The position numbers were made by a program, and so were the translations under genes. From Methylotuvimicrobium alcaliphilum 20Z (lineage in GTDB: Bacteria > Pseudomonadota > Gammaproteobacteria > Methylococcales > Methylomonadaceae), in contig NC_016112.1 of the NCBI RefSeq assembly GCF_000968535.2, positions 4,464,001 to 4,528,000 on the forward strand: a DNA stretch of 64,000 nt, read 5' to 3'. Of the stretch, positions 36,867-46,204 are shown in pieces. How positions within the stretch are numbered: the stretch's first letter is position 1; every line of letters begins with the position of its first letter. The notes beneath the pieces were generated by a model. It had not been told where the DNA came from. It did not search any database and saw only the letters and a list, made by a program, of their open reading frames with translations.

Positions 36867-37625
36867 TTATTTATCGGGATGCGAATAAAACGGAATGCCT
36901 TTCAGCCAAAGCCGGAAAGCATGCCAATAAATCCTTACAACGATGGCGCAAGTGATAATAGGATATTGCAACGGCACCGAGCGCATCGTGTTCGGGGACG
37001 GATCGAGCATGTCCAGTTTCAGGGTAGCATCGAAACAGCATTGCGCTAGGCGGTACAATTGCATGTGTATCGTCAACTTATCGCCGGATAAGGCGAAACG
37101 CCACCGGTAATCGATGTCCATCGGCATGAACGGCGAGACATGAAAAGCTTTGCCTAACTCGAAGGTCCATTTACCGTTTTGAGCCGTGCTTTGCCGAGTA
37201 TCCAAGACATAACAAAACCGTTCGCCCCAGGGTGTATTGGTAATTTCGGCGAGAATGAAGCGGGGCTGATCCTCGCTGTCAGGAAAACAAAAATAAAAAC
37301 TGACCGGATTGAATGCAAAACCTAAATATCGCAGATGCGTCAGCAAACAAATACGCCCTTCAAATATTTCACCGCTTTGTTGTTTAATTCGGGCTTTTAC
37401 CGCGTCTCGCAAATCCGAATCCGTAGGCCCGAGATAGTCTTCGCGGTAATAGGCGACCAGATTAAAGCGTTGCTTCGACCAAAAACGACTTTTATCGACG
37501 ACCTGATCTAATTCGTCGAGATCGAGCCACGTCATGAACAAGGGATAGCGGAAAGCATGCGGTTTCGGCAGGTGGCGCCGGTGGCGCACCCAACCTTTGG
37601 CGATGCGACTGTGCAGCGCGTTCAT
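36867..37625 (-). CDS. DUF1365 family protein
   Basis: The 252-residue protein opens with GWVRHRRHLPKPHAFRYPLF and contains LLTHLRYLGFAFNPVSFYFC and FHVSPFMPMD, the standard DUF1365 blocks. The role is unknown, but it co-occurs with the FAD oxidoreductase and CFA synthase, and in alphaproteobacteria this gene set belongs to a singlet-oxygen (RpoE-ChrR) response. Its start overlaps the preceding FAD gene by 4 nt. Confidence 0.9.
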   Translation of the reverse strand: MNALHSRIAKGWVRHRRHLPKPHAFRYPLFMTWLDLDELDQVVDKSRFWSKQRFNLVAYYREDYLGPTDSDLRDAVKARIKQQSGEIFEGRICLLTHLRYLGFAFNPVSFYFCFPDSEDQPRFILAEITNTPWGERFCYVLDTRQSTAQNGKWTFELGKAFHVSPFMPMDIDYRWRFALSGDKLTIHMQLYRLAQCCFDATLKLDMLDPSPNTMRSVPLQYPIITCAIVVRIYWHAFRLWLKGIPFYSHPDK

Positions 37626-38863
37626 GACGGCGCGTTCAATTTATCGATCGCCAACTGCGCACTGGCCGCGCCGTCTTCATGAAATCCCCAACCCCAATAG
37701 GCGCCTGCATAAAACGTGCGGTTAAGGCCGTTAATTTCGGCATGCCTTTTTTGCGCGGCTAAGCTTTCCGCCGTGTACACCGGATGCCGATAATGCCGCT
37801 GCATCAAAATTTTTGACGGATCGATGCGGTCCGTGCAATTCAGCGACACCAGCAACGGCTCGGGCGCGTCTAGATTTTGCAGCAAATTCATATAATAAGT
37901 CACAGTGCAATTCGCTTGAGCCTCGGTAGGTTTCAACGCATTCCAACTCGCCCAGGCCTTCGGATGCCTCGGCATCAACCGCGCATCGGTATGCAGTACC
38001 GTATCGTTGTCCTGAAATGAGAACGCACCGAGTATTTCGTTCTCTTCCGGACTCGGATCGGACAAGAGCCGAAGCGTCTGATCGCCGTGACAAGCAATGA
38101 CGACGTGGTCGAAACGCCGCTCGCCGCTCTCGTCGATGATAGTGACGCCGTCATAGTCCCGTGCGATCGAGCGAACCGGACTATTTAGCCGCAGTTCGCC
38201 GCCGAAGCGCTGCTTGAATGCTTCGACATAGGTCGACGAGCCGCCATTGACCGTGCGCCATAAAGGGCGGTCATCGATCTTCAGCATGCGGTGATTGTTC
38301 ATGAATGCAACGAAATAGCGTGCCGGAAAGTTTTTCAGGCTTTCCGGCGGTCCCGACCATAAGGCGCAGGCCATCGGCAAAATATGGTCGTCGATGAAGG
38401 CTTCGCTGTAACGGTTTTCTTGCAAGTACTCGCCCAAGGTCAATGTATCGTCGCCGCTTTTCAATAAGGCCGGCGCTTCGCGGTAAAAGCGAAAAATATC
38501 CGCGATCATCCGATAAAAGCGTGGGCTGAACAGATTGCGGCGCTGACAGAATAACTTGTCGATCGTCGTAGCATTGTATTCGAGACCGGTTTTCGCATCG
38601 GCCACGCTAAAACTCATATCCGAAGGCTGCGAAGCAATCCCTAATTCGTTCAAGAAGCGGCAGAAATGAATGTAGTTGTGTTCGTTGAACACGATGAAGC
38701 CGGTATCGACTGCAAATTGGCGGTCGTGCAAGACGATATTATGCGTATCGGTATGACCGCCCAAATAGGTGTTGGCTTCGTAGATCGTAACCTCGTGTTG
38801 CTTGGCCAAGTAATGGGCCGCATAAATACCGGAGATGCCGCTCCCGACGATCGCTATTTTCAT
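37622..38863 (-). CDS. NAD(P)/FAD-dependent oxidoreductase (COG2907, amine-oxidase fold)
   Basis: The 413-residue flavoprotein starts with the dinucleotide motif IAIVGSGISGIYAA and continues HEVTIYEANTYLGGHTDT. The C-terminal FAD block is FYAGAYWGWGFHEDG. It is conserved next to DUF1365 and CFA-like genes and may act on lipids. It overlaps both neighbours by 4 nt, so the operon is translationally coupled. Confidence 0.9.
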   Translation of the reverse strand: MKIAIVGSGISGIYAAHYLAKQHEVTIYEANTYLGGHTDTHNIVLHDRQFAVDTGFIVFNEHNYIHFCRFLNELGIASQPSDMSFSVADAKTGLEYNATTIDKLFCQRRNLFSPRFYRMIADIFRFYREAPALLKSGDDTLTLGEYLQENRYSEAFIDDHILPMACALWSGPPESLKNFPARYFVAFMNNHRMLKIDDRPLWRTVNGGSSTYVEAFKQRFGGELRLNSPVRSIARDYDGVTIIDESGERRFDHVVIACHGDQTLRLLSDPSPEENEILGAFSFQDNDTVLHTDARLMPRHPKAWASWNALKPTEAQANCTVTYYMNLLQNLDAPEPLLVSLNCTDRIDPSKILMQRHYRHPVYTAESLAAQKRHAEINGLNRTFYAGAYWGWGFHEDGAASAQLAIDKLNAPS

Positions 38864-39807
38864 TCGCTGCTTCCTGCATCCAGGCGTTTAGAATTGAGGC
38901 GCGCAACCGGAACCGGCTGCAAGTCCCAGATCAAACCGCACCACGACATCAGTTTCAGCAAGTAATAACTAATATCGATCTCCCACCAATAAAAGCCTTG
39001 GCGAGCCGAGACCGGATAATGGTGATGATTGTTGTGCCAGCCTTCGCCGAGCGTGATCAGCGCCAGAAAACCGTTGTTGCGGCTGTCGTCGCCGGTTTGG
39101 TAACGTTGATTGCCCCAGACATGCGACAGCGAATTGATGGATAGCGTGCAGTGCAGTAATACTATCGTCGATACGAAATATCCCCAGACCAACATTTGCC
39201 AGCCTGTCGTGCCGAGCTCCGGAAAGCTCACCTCGAGCCATTTTCCAAGTCCCCATAGCGCAACCGCGTAGAGCAACGGTATTACGACGTCGAAGCGGTC
39301 TAGGAAGCGCAGTTCCGGAAATTTGATCAGATCGCGCACCCATTGTTCGCGGGTCGGAAAATGTTTCGAGCTCAAAAACCAGCCCATGTGGCTCCACCAA
39401 AAGCCTTTGCGTGGACTATGTATGTCGCGCTCGGTATCGGAATATCGGTGATGGCGTCGGTGATGCGAAGCCCACCAAATCGGGCCTCGTTGCGTCGCCG
39501 TTGCGCCAAGCATGCCGAAAAGAAACTGACATACGCGACTGGTTCGAAAAGCCTTGTGCGAGAAGTAGCGATGATAGAACGCAGTGATCGCGAACATACG
39601 AATGAAATAGGAAAAAAGTGCCACGATGATCACAATCGGGCTCCAGCCGACTACGAAAACCAACAGACACGCGACATGAACCAGGATAAATGGAAACACG
39701 CGCAGCCAGTCGACCTTTTCGCTTTCGGTATCTTTAATTTTGACTCGACTGCTGTCGAACCAACTGAAAAATTTGGTTAATGCGGCTTGTATAAACATTG
39801 TAGTCAT
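38860..39807 (-). CDS. Acyl-CoA/acyl-lipid delta-9-type desaturase
   Basis: The 315-residue membrane di-iron enzyme has three histidine boxes: HRYFSH (79-84), HHRRHH (115-120) and HNNHHH (in GEGWHNNHHHYP). Four or so hydrophobic helices flank them. It introduces a double bond into saturated acyl chains, which the downstream CFA synthase could then methylenate. It is the first gene of the operon and diverges from a lipoprotein gene over a 151-bp region with an inverted repeat. Confidence 0.93.
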   Translation of the reverse strand: MTTMFIQAALTKFFSWFDSSRVKIKDTESEKVDWLRVFPFILVHVACLLVFVVGWSPIVIIVALFSYFIRMFAITAFYHRYFSHKAFRTSRVCQFLFGMLGATATQRGPIWWASHHRRHHRYSDTERDIHSPRKGFWWSHMGWFLSSKHFPTREQWVRDLIKFPELRFLDRFDVVIPLLYAVALWGLGKWLEVSFPELGTTGWQMLVWGYFVSTIVLLHCTLSINSLSHVWGNQRYQTGDDSRNNGFLALITLGEGWHNNHHHYPVSARQGFYWWEIDISYYLLKLMSWCGLIWDLQPVPVARLNSKRLDAGSSE

Positions 39808-39873
39808 CCCATAAAGCTTACTCTTTCATTTAAGAGCATAGGTTTTATTAGAATGCTAAGCGCGTGAAAAACA

Positions 39874-39902
39874 TGTGAACGCTTGCATCCGATTTGTTCA
39901 CA
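39874..39902. promoter_or_regulatory. Inverted repeat in divergent promoter region
   Basis: TGTGAAC (39874-39880) and GTTCACA (39896-39902) form a perfect 7-bp inverted repeat with 15 bp between. It lies between the desaturase operon and the divergent lipoprotein gene, so it is a candidate operator for both. The half-site spacing is wide for a simple dimer site. Confidence 0.4.
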
Positions 39903-39958
39903 CAATAGTGCATAGGGATCGGTAACACTCTACAGAAAATTGAATAACGGAGTGGACG

Positions 39959-40507
39959 ATGAAACGAATGACATCATTATTCGGCATACTACTGGCGCTG
40001 ACCGGCTGCAGCAGCATCGAACCGAATCCGATGCGCGAGTATTTAGCGATGGCTCCGGCCGAACAGAATGCCGGAAAACATCCTAAAATCAGGCATTTTG
40101 TCGAGTTATACGACAACTTGGAAGTGTTGCCGATAAAGACTAAGGTTGAAAATACCTATGCCGAGCAACTGTATTTTAACGATACGCTCGTAACCCTGCA
40201 TGACCGGCAAGCCCTACAGAGTTATCTCGAACAAACCCAGAAAAACCTCGATTCGATCAGTATTGAAGTTATGTCGGTATTCGAACAAGGCGACGATGCG
40301 TTTGTGCGCTGGAACATGCGAACTCGGTTCACGCTGTTGGGTCGAAGCAAGGATGTCACGACGATAGGCTTTAGCCATTTGCGTTTCGACGATCATGGCA
40401 AAATCGTCCTGCATCAAGACTACTGGGACAGCACGCAAGGCTTTTTTCTACAGGTTCCGATTATCGGAGGAGTATTACAATGGATAAAAAACGGTTTACA
40501 CGACTAG
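39959..40507 (+). CDS. Lipoprotein with NTF2/SnoaL-like domain
   Basis: The 182-residue protein has a lipoprotein signal (LALTGC, Cys17). It then has an NTF2-like fold: HFVELYDNLEV, DRQALQSYLEQT, EQGDDAFVRWNMRT and HLRFDDHGKIVLHQDYWD, typical of SnoaL-like small-ligand pockets. Such proteins accompany the DUF1365/CFA gene set elsewhere. Its end overlaps the next gene by 28 nt. A lipid-related binding role is inference. Confidence 0.8.
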   Translation: MKRMTSLFGILLALTGCSSIEPNPMREYLAMAPAEQNAGKHPKIRHFVELYDNLEVLPIKTKVENTYAEQLYFNDTLVTLHDRQALQSYLEQTQKNLDSISIEVMSVFEQGDDAFVRWNMRTRFTLLGRSKDVTTIGFSHLRFDDHGKIVLHQDYWDSTQGFFLQVPIIGGVLQWIKNGLHD

Positions 40508-41034
40508 CGATCTTGTTAGGCTTAATGTCGTTCGGCAATGTATACGCCGAAGATTTATCGCCCCCGAGCATCAACAATCAGCAGGCCGAACTACCGCGTT
40601 GCAGTAAGGGTGAATTGAAAGCTTTCCGCTGGATTCATGTCGGTTATGCCGAACTTTATCTAAACAACTGCAAGAACCCGATCGATGTTTTCAACGATTC
40701 TCCGAAACAATTACGCTTTATTTACGAGCGCTCGATTCCGGCCAAGGCCTTCCGCGAGGCTTCCGAGGAATATCTAAAAGCGAACTTAGGCGATCGATAT
40801 CAGGCTTGGCGTAGCGCTTTCGATCGATTCAATCGCCAATATAAGGACATTGATAAAGGCGATTTTTACGATTTAATTTATGATGCCGAAAACGGTTTGA
40901 GACTTTTTCTGAACAATGAACTGCTCGGAGCTCTAGAAGACCCCGAACAAGGGCTGGCTTATTTCAATATCTGGTTCGGCAAAGACCCGTTCTCGAATGC
41001 GCTGAAAGAGGCTTTACTGACGCCGGAAATGTAA
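40480..41034 (+). CDS. Exported chalcone-isomerase-like protein
   Basis: The 184-residue protein has a signal peptide (about residues 1-23, cut after VYA). It has the bacterial chalcone-isomerase-like pattern: FRWIHVGYAELYL, RFIYERSIPAKAFREAS and, near the end, WFGKDPFSNALKEALL. The family binds fatty acids in plants, and bacterial members occur beside lipid genes. It overlaps the lipoprotein gene by 28 nt and presumably shares its transcript. Confidence 0.82.
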   Translation: MDKKRFTRLAILLGLMSFGNVYAEDLSPPSINNQQAELPRCSKGELKAFRWIHVGYAELYLNNCKNPIDVFNDSPKQLRFIYERSIPAKAFREASEEYLKANLGDRYQAWRSAFDRFNRQYKDIDKGDFYDLIYDAENGLRLFLNNELLGALEDPEQGLAYFNIWFGKDPFSNALKEALLTPEM

Positions 41035-41182
41035 TATCTACAGCCACGCTTTTGTGTATGCCGAGCTTAAAAAAGCTCTATTTGCGTTAATCCAAATTCG
41101 TTAGTTTGTCTCGTTCCTAAGTTCCAGGAGCGCTTGGGAAAGAGACAACAGAGAAAAAATAAAAAATCCCTGTCCGCCGCGC

Positions 41183-41210
41183 ACCAATATGGTTATTTAA
41201 CCATATTGGT
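41183..41210. promoter_or_regulatory. Perfect 28-bp palindrome, probable BrnA operator
   Basis: ACCAATATGGTTA and TAACCATATTGGT form 13-bp perfect arms around TT. The palindrome ends 15 nt before the brnT start codon, where a promoter should be. BrnA antitoxins are DNA-binding autorepressors, so this is the likely operator. Confidence 0.7.
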
Positions 41211-41224
41211 GATATCTTCTCTCC

Positions 41225-41509
41225 ATGAGTGAAACTAGCTTTGAGTGGGATGAGATCAAAAATAAGGAAAACCAGCGCAAACATGGTGTTTCATTCTATG
41301 AAGCACAGTACGCATTTGTGGATAAGAGACGCGTCATTGCTGAAGACCTAAACCACAGCCAAGATGAAAAGCGTTATTATTGTTTTGGCTTAAACGAAGC
41401 AGGTACAGGCATACTCACTGTCAGGTTCACTTATCGGTCCGGTTTCATTCGTATTATTGGCGCAGGTTATTGGCGAAAAGGTAAGAAGATCTATGAGCAA
41501 AGTAATTAA
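41225..41509 (+). CDS. brnT: BrnT family toxin
   Basis: The 94-residue protein matches BrnT ribonuclease toxins: FEWDEIKNKENQRKHGVSF near the start, LNHSQDEKRYYCFGL in the middle and IRIIGAGYWRKGKKIYEQ at the end. BrnT has a RelE-like fold and blocks translation by cutting RNA. It overlaps the antitoxin start by 17 nt, the standard toxin-first order. The frame is intact, unlike the second brnT in this window at 58916-59185. Confidence 0.85.
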   Translation: MSETSFEWDEIKNKENQRKHGVSFYEAQYAFVDKRRVIAEDLNHSQDEKRYYCFGLNEAGTGILTVRFTYRSGFIRIIGAGYWRKGKKIYEQSN

Positions 41510-41729
41510 GTACAGTGATGAGCCCATTGGTGATTTAAAGCTGGTAACAGACTTTCTTCCATCACCTGAAGAGCTTTCACTTAAAAAAGAGAACACAAAA
41601 GTCACAATTTCCCTCAGTTCCGAAAGCGTAGTCTATTTCAAGGAAGTGGCAAAAAAGCATCATCTGCAATATCAAACAATCATCAGGACATTACTTGATG
41701 AATATGTGGCCCATCAAAAGCGCCGCTAA
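41493..41729 (+). CDS. brnA: BrnA family antitoxin
   Basis: The 78-residue protein has a toxin-binding N-terminal part and a C-terminal ribbon-helix-helix: KVTISLSSESVVYFKEVAKK followed by YQTIIRTLLDEYVAHQ. It neutralises BrnT and represses the operon. ATG at 41493 lies inside brnT and gives the family N-terminus. Confidence 0.82.
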   Translation: MSKVIKYSDEPIGDLKLVTDFLPSPEELSLKKENTKVTISLSSESVVYFKEVAKKHHLQYQTIIRTLLDEYVAHQKRR

Positions 41730-41739
41730 CAAAATTGCT

Positions 41740-41765
41740 CACTCCCAAACTCTTGTTTGGGAGTG
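41740..41765. terminator. Hairpin after brnTA
   Basis: CACTCCCAAAC and GTTTGGGAGTG form an 11-bp perfect stem with a 4-nt loop 10 nt after brnA. No T tract follows, so termination is plausible but not certain. Confidence 0.5.
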
Positions 41766-42011
41766 TCTACCGTCAAGCTCCGCTTGGCGAACGATAAGCA
41801 GAGCTTAAAGGTAAGCATTCCCAAGTAGAACTTGGGAACGAAACAAGTTAATGAACCAAATCGCGGGTTAGATTAATGGCTGCGTTACTACATTCATGCC
41901 TGAAATCAAACAAAGCGATGGGTTTCCGCTTCGCTACTACCCATCCTACATCACTCCATTGCTCTGTCTCGCTCCTAAGTTCCAGCTTCGGTCCGAGACA
42001 ACGGGCATGGG

Positions 42012-43482
42012 TTAAAACGACAAATCCCACTGCAACCAAAACCGCTGATCCGATTGGCGGATGCCATGCCCCGGTTCTTCCACGATCAAATGACTGACCT
42101 GAAAATTCACTTTATTGGCATGGCCATTGAAGAAATAGGTCATCACGCCACTGAATTCTTGTTGCCGGTCGTTATCGACGTCGACATTGGGATCGACAAA
42201 GGCATATCGTCCGGCAAACTCCAGATTTTTCGGAATGATCGCCAGTAGGTAATGCGGAAAATAGCCGGCTTGGATTAAGCCCCCCATGAGATTCGTTTCT
42301 CTCCCTCTGGCGCCTTGGGCTCTTAACGTATCGATAACTTCCTTCCAGTGCATTTCATGTTGAATCGATAAGCCTTGCCATTTAAAACGGACTTCTTCCA
42401 TCATTTGATTGATGCGGTATTGTCCGTCTTCGCCTACGTTAAAGCCGGGCAGTGCTCGGCAGCTTCGGTTATCGGTTTCGAAGGCGGTGCATCGACTTTG
42501 ATTGGTCGCCGCCGCGAACGCGAAATTGAGGGCCGGATTTTCATGAAATTCGAGATCGGATTGGGAAAACGGCATCTCTCCACCCAAGGCATTCCACTGC
42601 AAGCGGCCGGAATACATCATGTTGTTGTCGTCATTATTGCGCTCGCCGACGCCGAGTCCGGCATAGACGCCGGCATAATAACTGATATCGTGCCAGGTGC
42701 CGGGGAATAGATTGCCGAAGATCTGTACCCCTTGTTGCCGGTCTACTGTAAATATGTCGTTGACGATCGACCGGTTGACGAATTGCTGATTGCCGGAAGA
42801 GGTCACCCGTTCGTCGTTATACAAAACCTTGCCGCGGCCGAACCATAATTTGGCCCATTGATATTTGTCCACGGTCAAGTTCAAATCGCGTAAAACCGGT
42901 TGGGACCAGTCGTATTGCAGATAGTATTTCAACCATGGCCAATAGGCATGACCTCTGAGCTTGGTCCGCGCGCGGCGGATCATGAAGGTGCTTTGGTCGC
43001 GGTTCAAGGCATCATTCAAGCCGCCGATCGCTGTCGAAAGGATTGGCATAGCGGGCTTGTATCCGGTTTTGGATGGCCAAGGCGAATTTGCCGTCATCGG
43101 TCTTGAATTCAAAGCCGTTCTTGCCGTAACTGACGCCGGAGGGCAGGTTACTCTGGGTTTTAGGCTTCGGCTCATCGGACTTGGCCTCAGCTTCGGCTTG
43201 GGTAAGCGCAGTTTGATCGTCTTTTTTCGGTAGCCCATGCTCCGATTTACTAGCCGCGACGGGTTGCGCCGCTTCTAATTGTTCGAGCCGTTTCAGTTTT
43301 TCATCCAAGGCTTGCAGCTTAGCATCGAGACGTTTTTCGATTGCCAGCAATTCCTGCATATAGCGTTCCGGATCTTTGGGTTCAGCGGCGGCAACGACTC
43401 CGGACAAAAATAGCCCGAACAGCGCGCCCGGAAAAACGCGTGCAAAGGGCCTATAGCTAGATGGCATTTTCATGTATTGCAC
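42012..43482 (-). pseudogene. Frameshifted outer-membrane porin (OprO/OprP-like)
   Basis: Two overlapping frames together make one porin. The first (43482 leftwards) encodes a signal peptide, a coiled-coil segment (residues about 40-70, AIEKRLDAKLQALDEKLKRL) and the first barrel strands GFEFKTDDGKFALAIQNRIQ, then stops at 43012. The second frame continues with LNDALNRDQSTFMIRRARTK and barrel strands to a C-terminal WLQWDLSF (terminal aromatic). Joining needs one base removed near 43026. The combined length of about 480 residues is normal for phosphate-selective-type porins. It may be a true decay event, phase variation or a sequence error. Confidence 0.75.
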
Positions 43483-43616
43483 TGACTTCGCAAGAAAAAA
43501 TGCGAATTATGACAAATTTGTGACAATCACATGAAAATAATGGTGATCCGATAGTGGAATTTCAAAAAATTATGGGGGTTTGACGAGGATGTCGGCAATT
43601 GGAACGAGAAGAACAC

Positions 43617-44717
43617 TTATTTCGTACCGGCCTGCTTAACCAATAGCATACGCCCCAAACGGCGCAACCCGTCGGACGATATGTCTAATCCGAGCGGCGA
43701 GCCGATGGCTTCAAGCTCGTACAGCAAATCGGTTGCGGCGATAAACGTCAGAAAGCGCAAGCCCTCTGTACTGGGTACGTCTTTAGCTATCGTTCGCAGC
43801 ACCGGCGCCACTCGATCCCATGAATCGTTGAAAAACATCCGGACCGGATCGCCGCCGCTCGTGTCGTTGCTCGTCAAACCCTTGTGGAAGGCCGATTTAG
43901 CCGCAAGTAAAGTCTCCAAAAGCGTATCGCGAACGTCCTCGGAAACCCTATCTTCCGCGGCTCGATCGATCGCTTGAAATAATGAAGCGTTCCAGCGTTG
44001 CCAGGCTACATTCCATTGTTGCATTTCGCTTTCGTTGAATACCGGCGCGGCCTGCTTGTTTGCTCTTGCATTCGCCTGCGGAACCTCAAAAGCGACTTTT
44101 AAGCCCAAACCGGTTTCGCCGGCCTTGACTTCGCTGAATCGTAACGAGCTCAATAAGGCTTGCACCGCCGCTTTATTTTCCGGAGTCGTGACGGGTACCA
44201 GCGTTTTTTCGATATCGCCGCGCACTTCTTGAAGGTCGAGTTTAACCGATGCCAATTTCGGTTCGGCAAAACGCTTAAGTAAATCCTGCAACTGATCGAT
44301 TCTCAATGCTTGTCCGCCCGGGTCGTAAGCAACCGCCTTGTCGATCGGAAAGCGTAGAACAGTACCGCCGTTCTCCAGTACCGCGCGTTGAAAAGTTTCG
44401 AGCTTGCCTGTCCAATCCAACACGGTTAGGCACTCGCCGCCCATGAGGGTGCCGATGCGCGCATGTACGTCATTGACGATTCGAACGAGGCCTTGTTGCC
44501 CGTCGATTTTTGGGTTGGACATATCGAGTAAACTACAGCCGCTTTTATCCTTCCATAAATGGGCAGTCCGATTGGCGCCGGTGTAGAGCTGTTCAACCAG
44601 CACATTTCGAATCAAGCGGTAATCGATCGGTAGCGGTATGGTCTTCTGACTTGCGCTAAGGCTTCCCGAATAGACGATTAGGATTCCAAGATAAGCGCTT
44701 AGCAAAGTTTTTTTCAT
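43617..44717 (-). CDS. Uncharacterised exported protein
   Basis: The 366-residue protein has a signal peptide (MKKTLLSAYLGILIVYSGS, cut near SLSAS). I do not recognise a family. Notable are CSLLDMSNPKIDG, a LMGGECLTVLDWTG segment, and a helical C-terminal half (about 240-366). Two cysteines about 40 residues apart could form a disulfide. A start 12 nt upstream (44729) is also possible. It stands alone between the broken porin and the divergent mechanosensitive channel gene. Confidence 0.55.
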   Translation of the reverse strand: MKKTLLSAYLGILIVYSGSLSASQKTIPLPIDYRLIRNVLVEQLYTGANRTAHLWKDKSGCSLLDMSNPKIDGQQGLVRIVNDVHARIGTLMGGECLTVLDWTGKLETFQRAVLENGGTVLRFPIDKAVAYDPGGQALRIDQLQDLLKRFAEPKLASVKLDLQEVRGDIEKTLVPVTTPENKAAVQALLSSLRFSEVKAGETGLGLKVAFEVPQANARANKQAAPVFNESEMQQWNVAWQRWNASLFQAIDRAAEDRVSEDVRDTLLETLLAAKSAFHKGLTSNDTSGGDPVRMFFNDSWDRVAPVLRTIAKDVPSTEGLRFLTFIAATDLLYELEAIGSPLGLDISSDGLRRLGRMLLVKQAGTK

Positions 44718-44868
44718 CGTATGACTCATATAATCGGTTATGCCCCATGCGGCTTAAGTAGGTTACCATTATTCCCAGTGATATCGTTTTAGTCCAATCA
44801 TGACTTTCGACGTATTTGTTCAGTCAAATGCATTTAGCAGTTTAATGAATTTCTTTTAGGAGTGATCA

Positions 44869-46104
44869 GTGTTTGATACGGCTACACAATGGCTGCAAGA
44901 CTTAAATCTGGAACCTAGCACCAAAGTGGCAATCGCTCTGGCGGCCATCGTTGTCATTGCAATATTAACCCACCTCATTTTGCATTATGTCTTTCTGCGT
45001 TTGGTTGAAAAACTGGCCTACCGCAGCAAATGGGTTTGGAAGCGCGCCTTATTCGAGCAAAATTTATTCAATCGCATTGCTTTCGTATTTCAGGCCATGT
45101 TGGTTCGCTGGCAAGCGCAGCTATGGCTGGCCCAGGAGTCATTGTTTTTATCCGGCATCGAATTAGCCGCTAAATTGTGGATCTTGTTTTATTTGCTCTT
45201 AAGCTTGTTTTCCTTGCTCGACACCTTGCTGTACTTGGCGCATCAATACCGCGTCGCACGGCATTGGCCTTTGCGCGGCGTCTTCCAAAGCATTAAGCTG
45301 ATTGCATCCGGTTTTGCCTGTATCTTATTCGTTTCGATCATCACCGACAAATCGCCGGTGATTTTGCTCAGCAGTTTGGGCGCGATGACGGCGGTCTTGC
45401 TCTTGGTGTTCAAGGATTCGTTATTGGGCCTGGCTGCCGGCATTCAACTGTCGGCCAATAAAATGTTGAGCGTCGGCGATTGGCTGGAAATGCCCAAATA
45501 CGGCGCCGACGGGGATGTGATCGATATCGGCCTAACCACCGTCAAGGTGCAGAATTGGGACCGTACAATTACCACGATCCCGACTTACGCCTTGATATCC
45601 GATTCGTTTAAAAACTGGCGCGGCATGCAAGAATCGGGCGGCCGACGCATCATGCGCAGTATTCGCATTGATGTCAGTAGCGTGGCGTTTTTATCCGAAG
45701 AAGATATCGTCCGTTTGCGCAAAACCAAACTACTGACCGACTATATCGAACGAAAACTAGCCGAAATCAACAAGGCCAATGCCGAGGAGCGTGCCGATTT
45801 ATCTTGTCCTGCGAATGGCCGGCGGCTGACTAATTTAGGTACGTTCCGCGCCTATTTGAATGCCTATCTCAAGGCGCATCCCGGTATTCATCAAGCGATG
45901 ATTTTGATGGTACGACAATTGGAACCCGATGCGCATGGCCTTCCGATTCAGATCTATGCGTTCAGCAATGATACGCGCTGGGTCAATTATGAAAGTATTC
46001 AAGCCGATATTTTCGACCATATATTAGCGGTCGTGCAGGAATTCGGCCTGCGCGTCCATCAAATGCCGAGCGGCCAGGATTTGCAAGCGTTGTTGAGAAA
46101 CTAA
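44869..46104 (+). CDS. MscS-family mechanosensitive channel (YbdG-like)
   Basis: The 411-residue protein has about five hydrophobic helices in residues 1-185. An MscS pore/beta core follows: ITDKSPVILLSSLGAMTAV, LGLAAGIQLSANKMLSVGDWL, VKVQNWDRTITTIPTY. A C-terminal cytoplasmic domain follows, containing FRAYLNAYLKAHPGIH. This layout is that of the YbdG/YbiO-like large MscS relatives and protects against osmotic downshock. Translation starts at GTG (44869), with TAGGAG 7 nt before it. Confidence 0.9.
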   Translation: MFDTATQWLQDLNLEPSTKVAIALAAIVVIAILTHLILHYVFLRLVEKLAYRSKWVWKRALFEQNLFNRIAFVFQAMLVRWQAQLWLAQESLFLSGIELAAKLWILFYLLLSLFSLLDTLLYLAHQYRVARHWPLRGVFQSIKLIASGFACILFVSIITDKSPVILLSSLGAMTAVLLLVFKDSLLGLAAGIQLSANKMLSVGDWLEMPKYGADGDVIDIGLTTVKVQNWDRTITTIPTYALISDSFKNWRGMQESGGRRIMRSIRIDVSSVAFLSEEDIVRLRKTKLLTDYIERKLAEINKANAEERADLSCPANGRRLTNLGTFRAYLNAYLKAHPGIHQAMILMVRQLEPDAHGLPIQIYAFSNDTRWVNYESIQADIFDHILAVVQEFGLRVHQMPSGQDLQALLRN

Positions 46105-46114
46105 TGATTACATA

Positions 46115-46131
46115 GGGTTAATGAATAACCC
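46115..46131. repeat. Short inverted repeat GGGTTA/TAACCC
   Basis: GGGTTA, five bases, TAACCC, 10 nt after the channel stop and upstream of the abrB-like gene. The GGGTT-GAAT-AACCC theme recurs in the R6 family and near 49690, so it may be a repeat remnant as well as a weak terminator or operator. Confidence 0.35.
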
Positions 46132-46204
46132 CGTTTTCTATTCAAGATTTGCCAGTTAGGTAAATATGTCTTACAGTAAAGATGTTTTACATCGGGAGGT
46201 CGAT

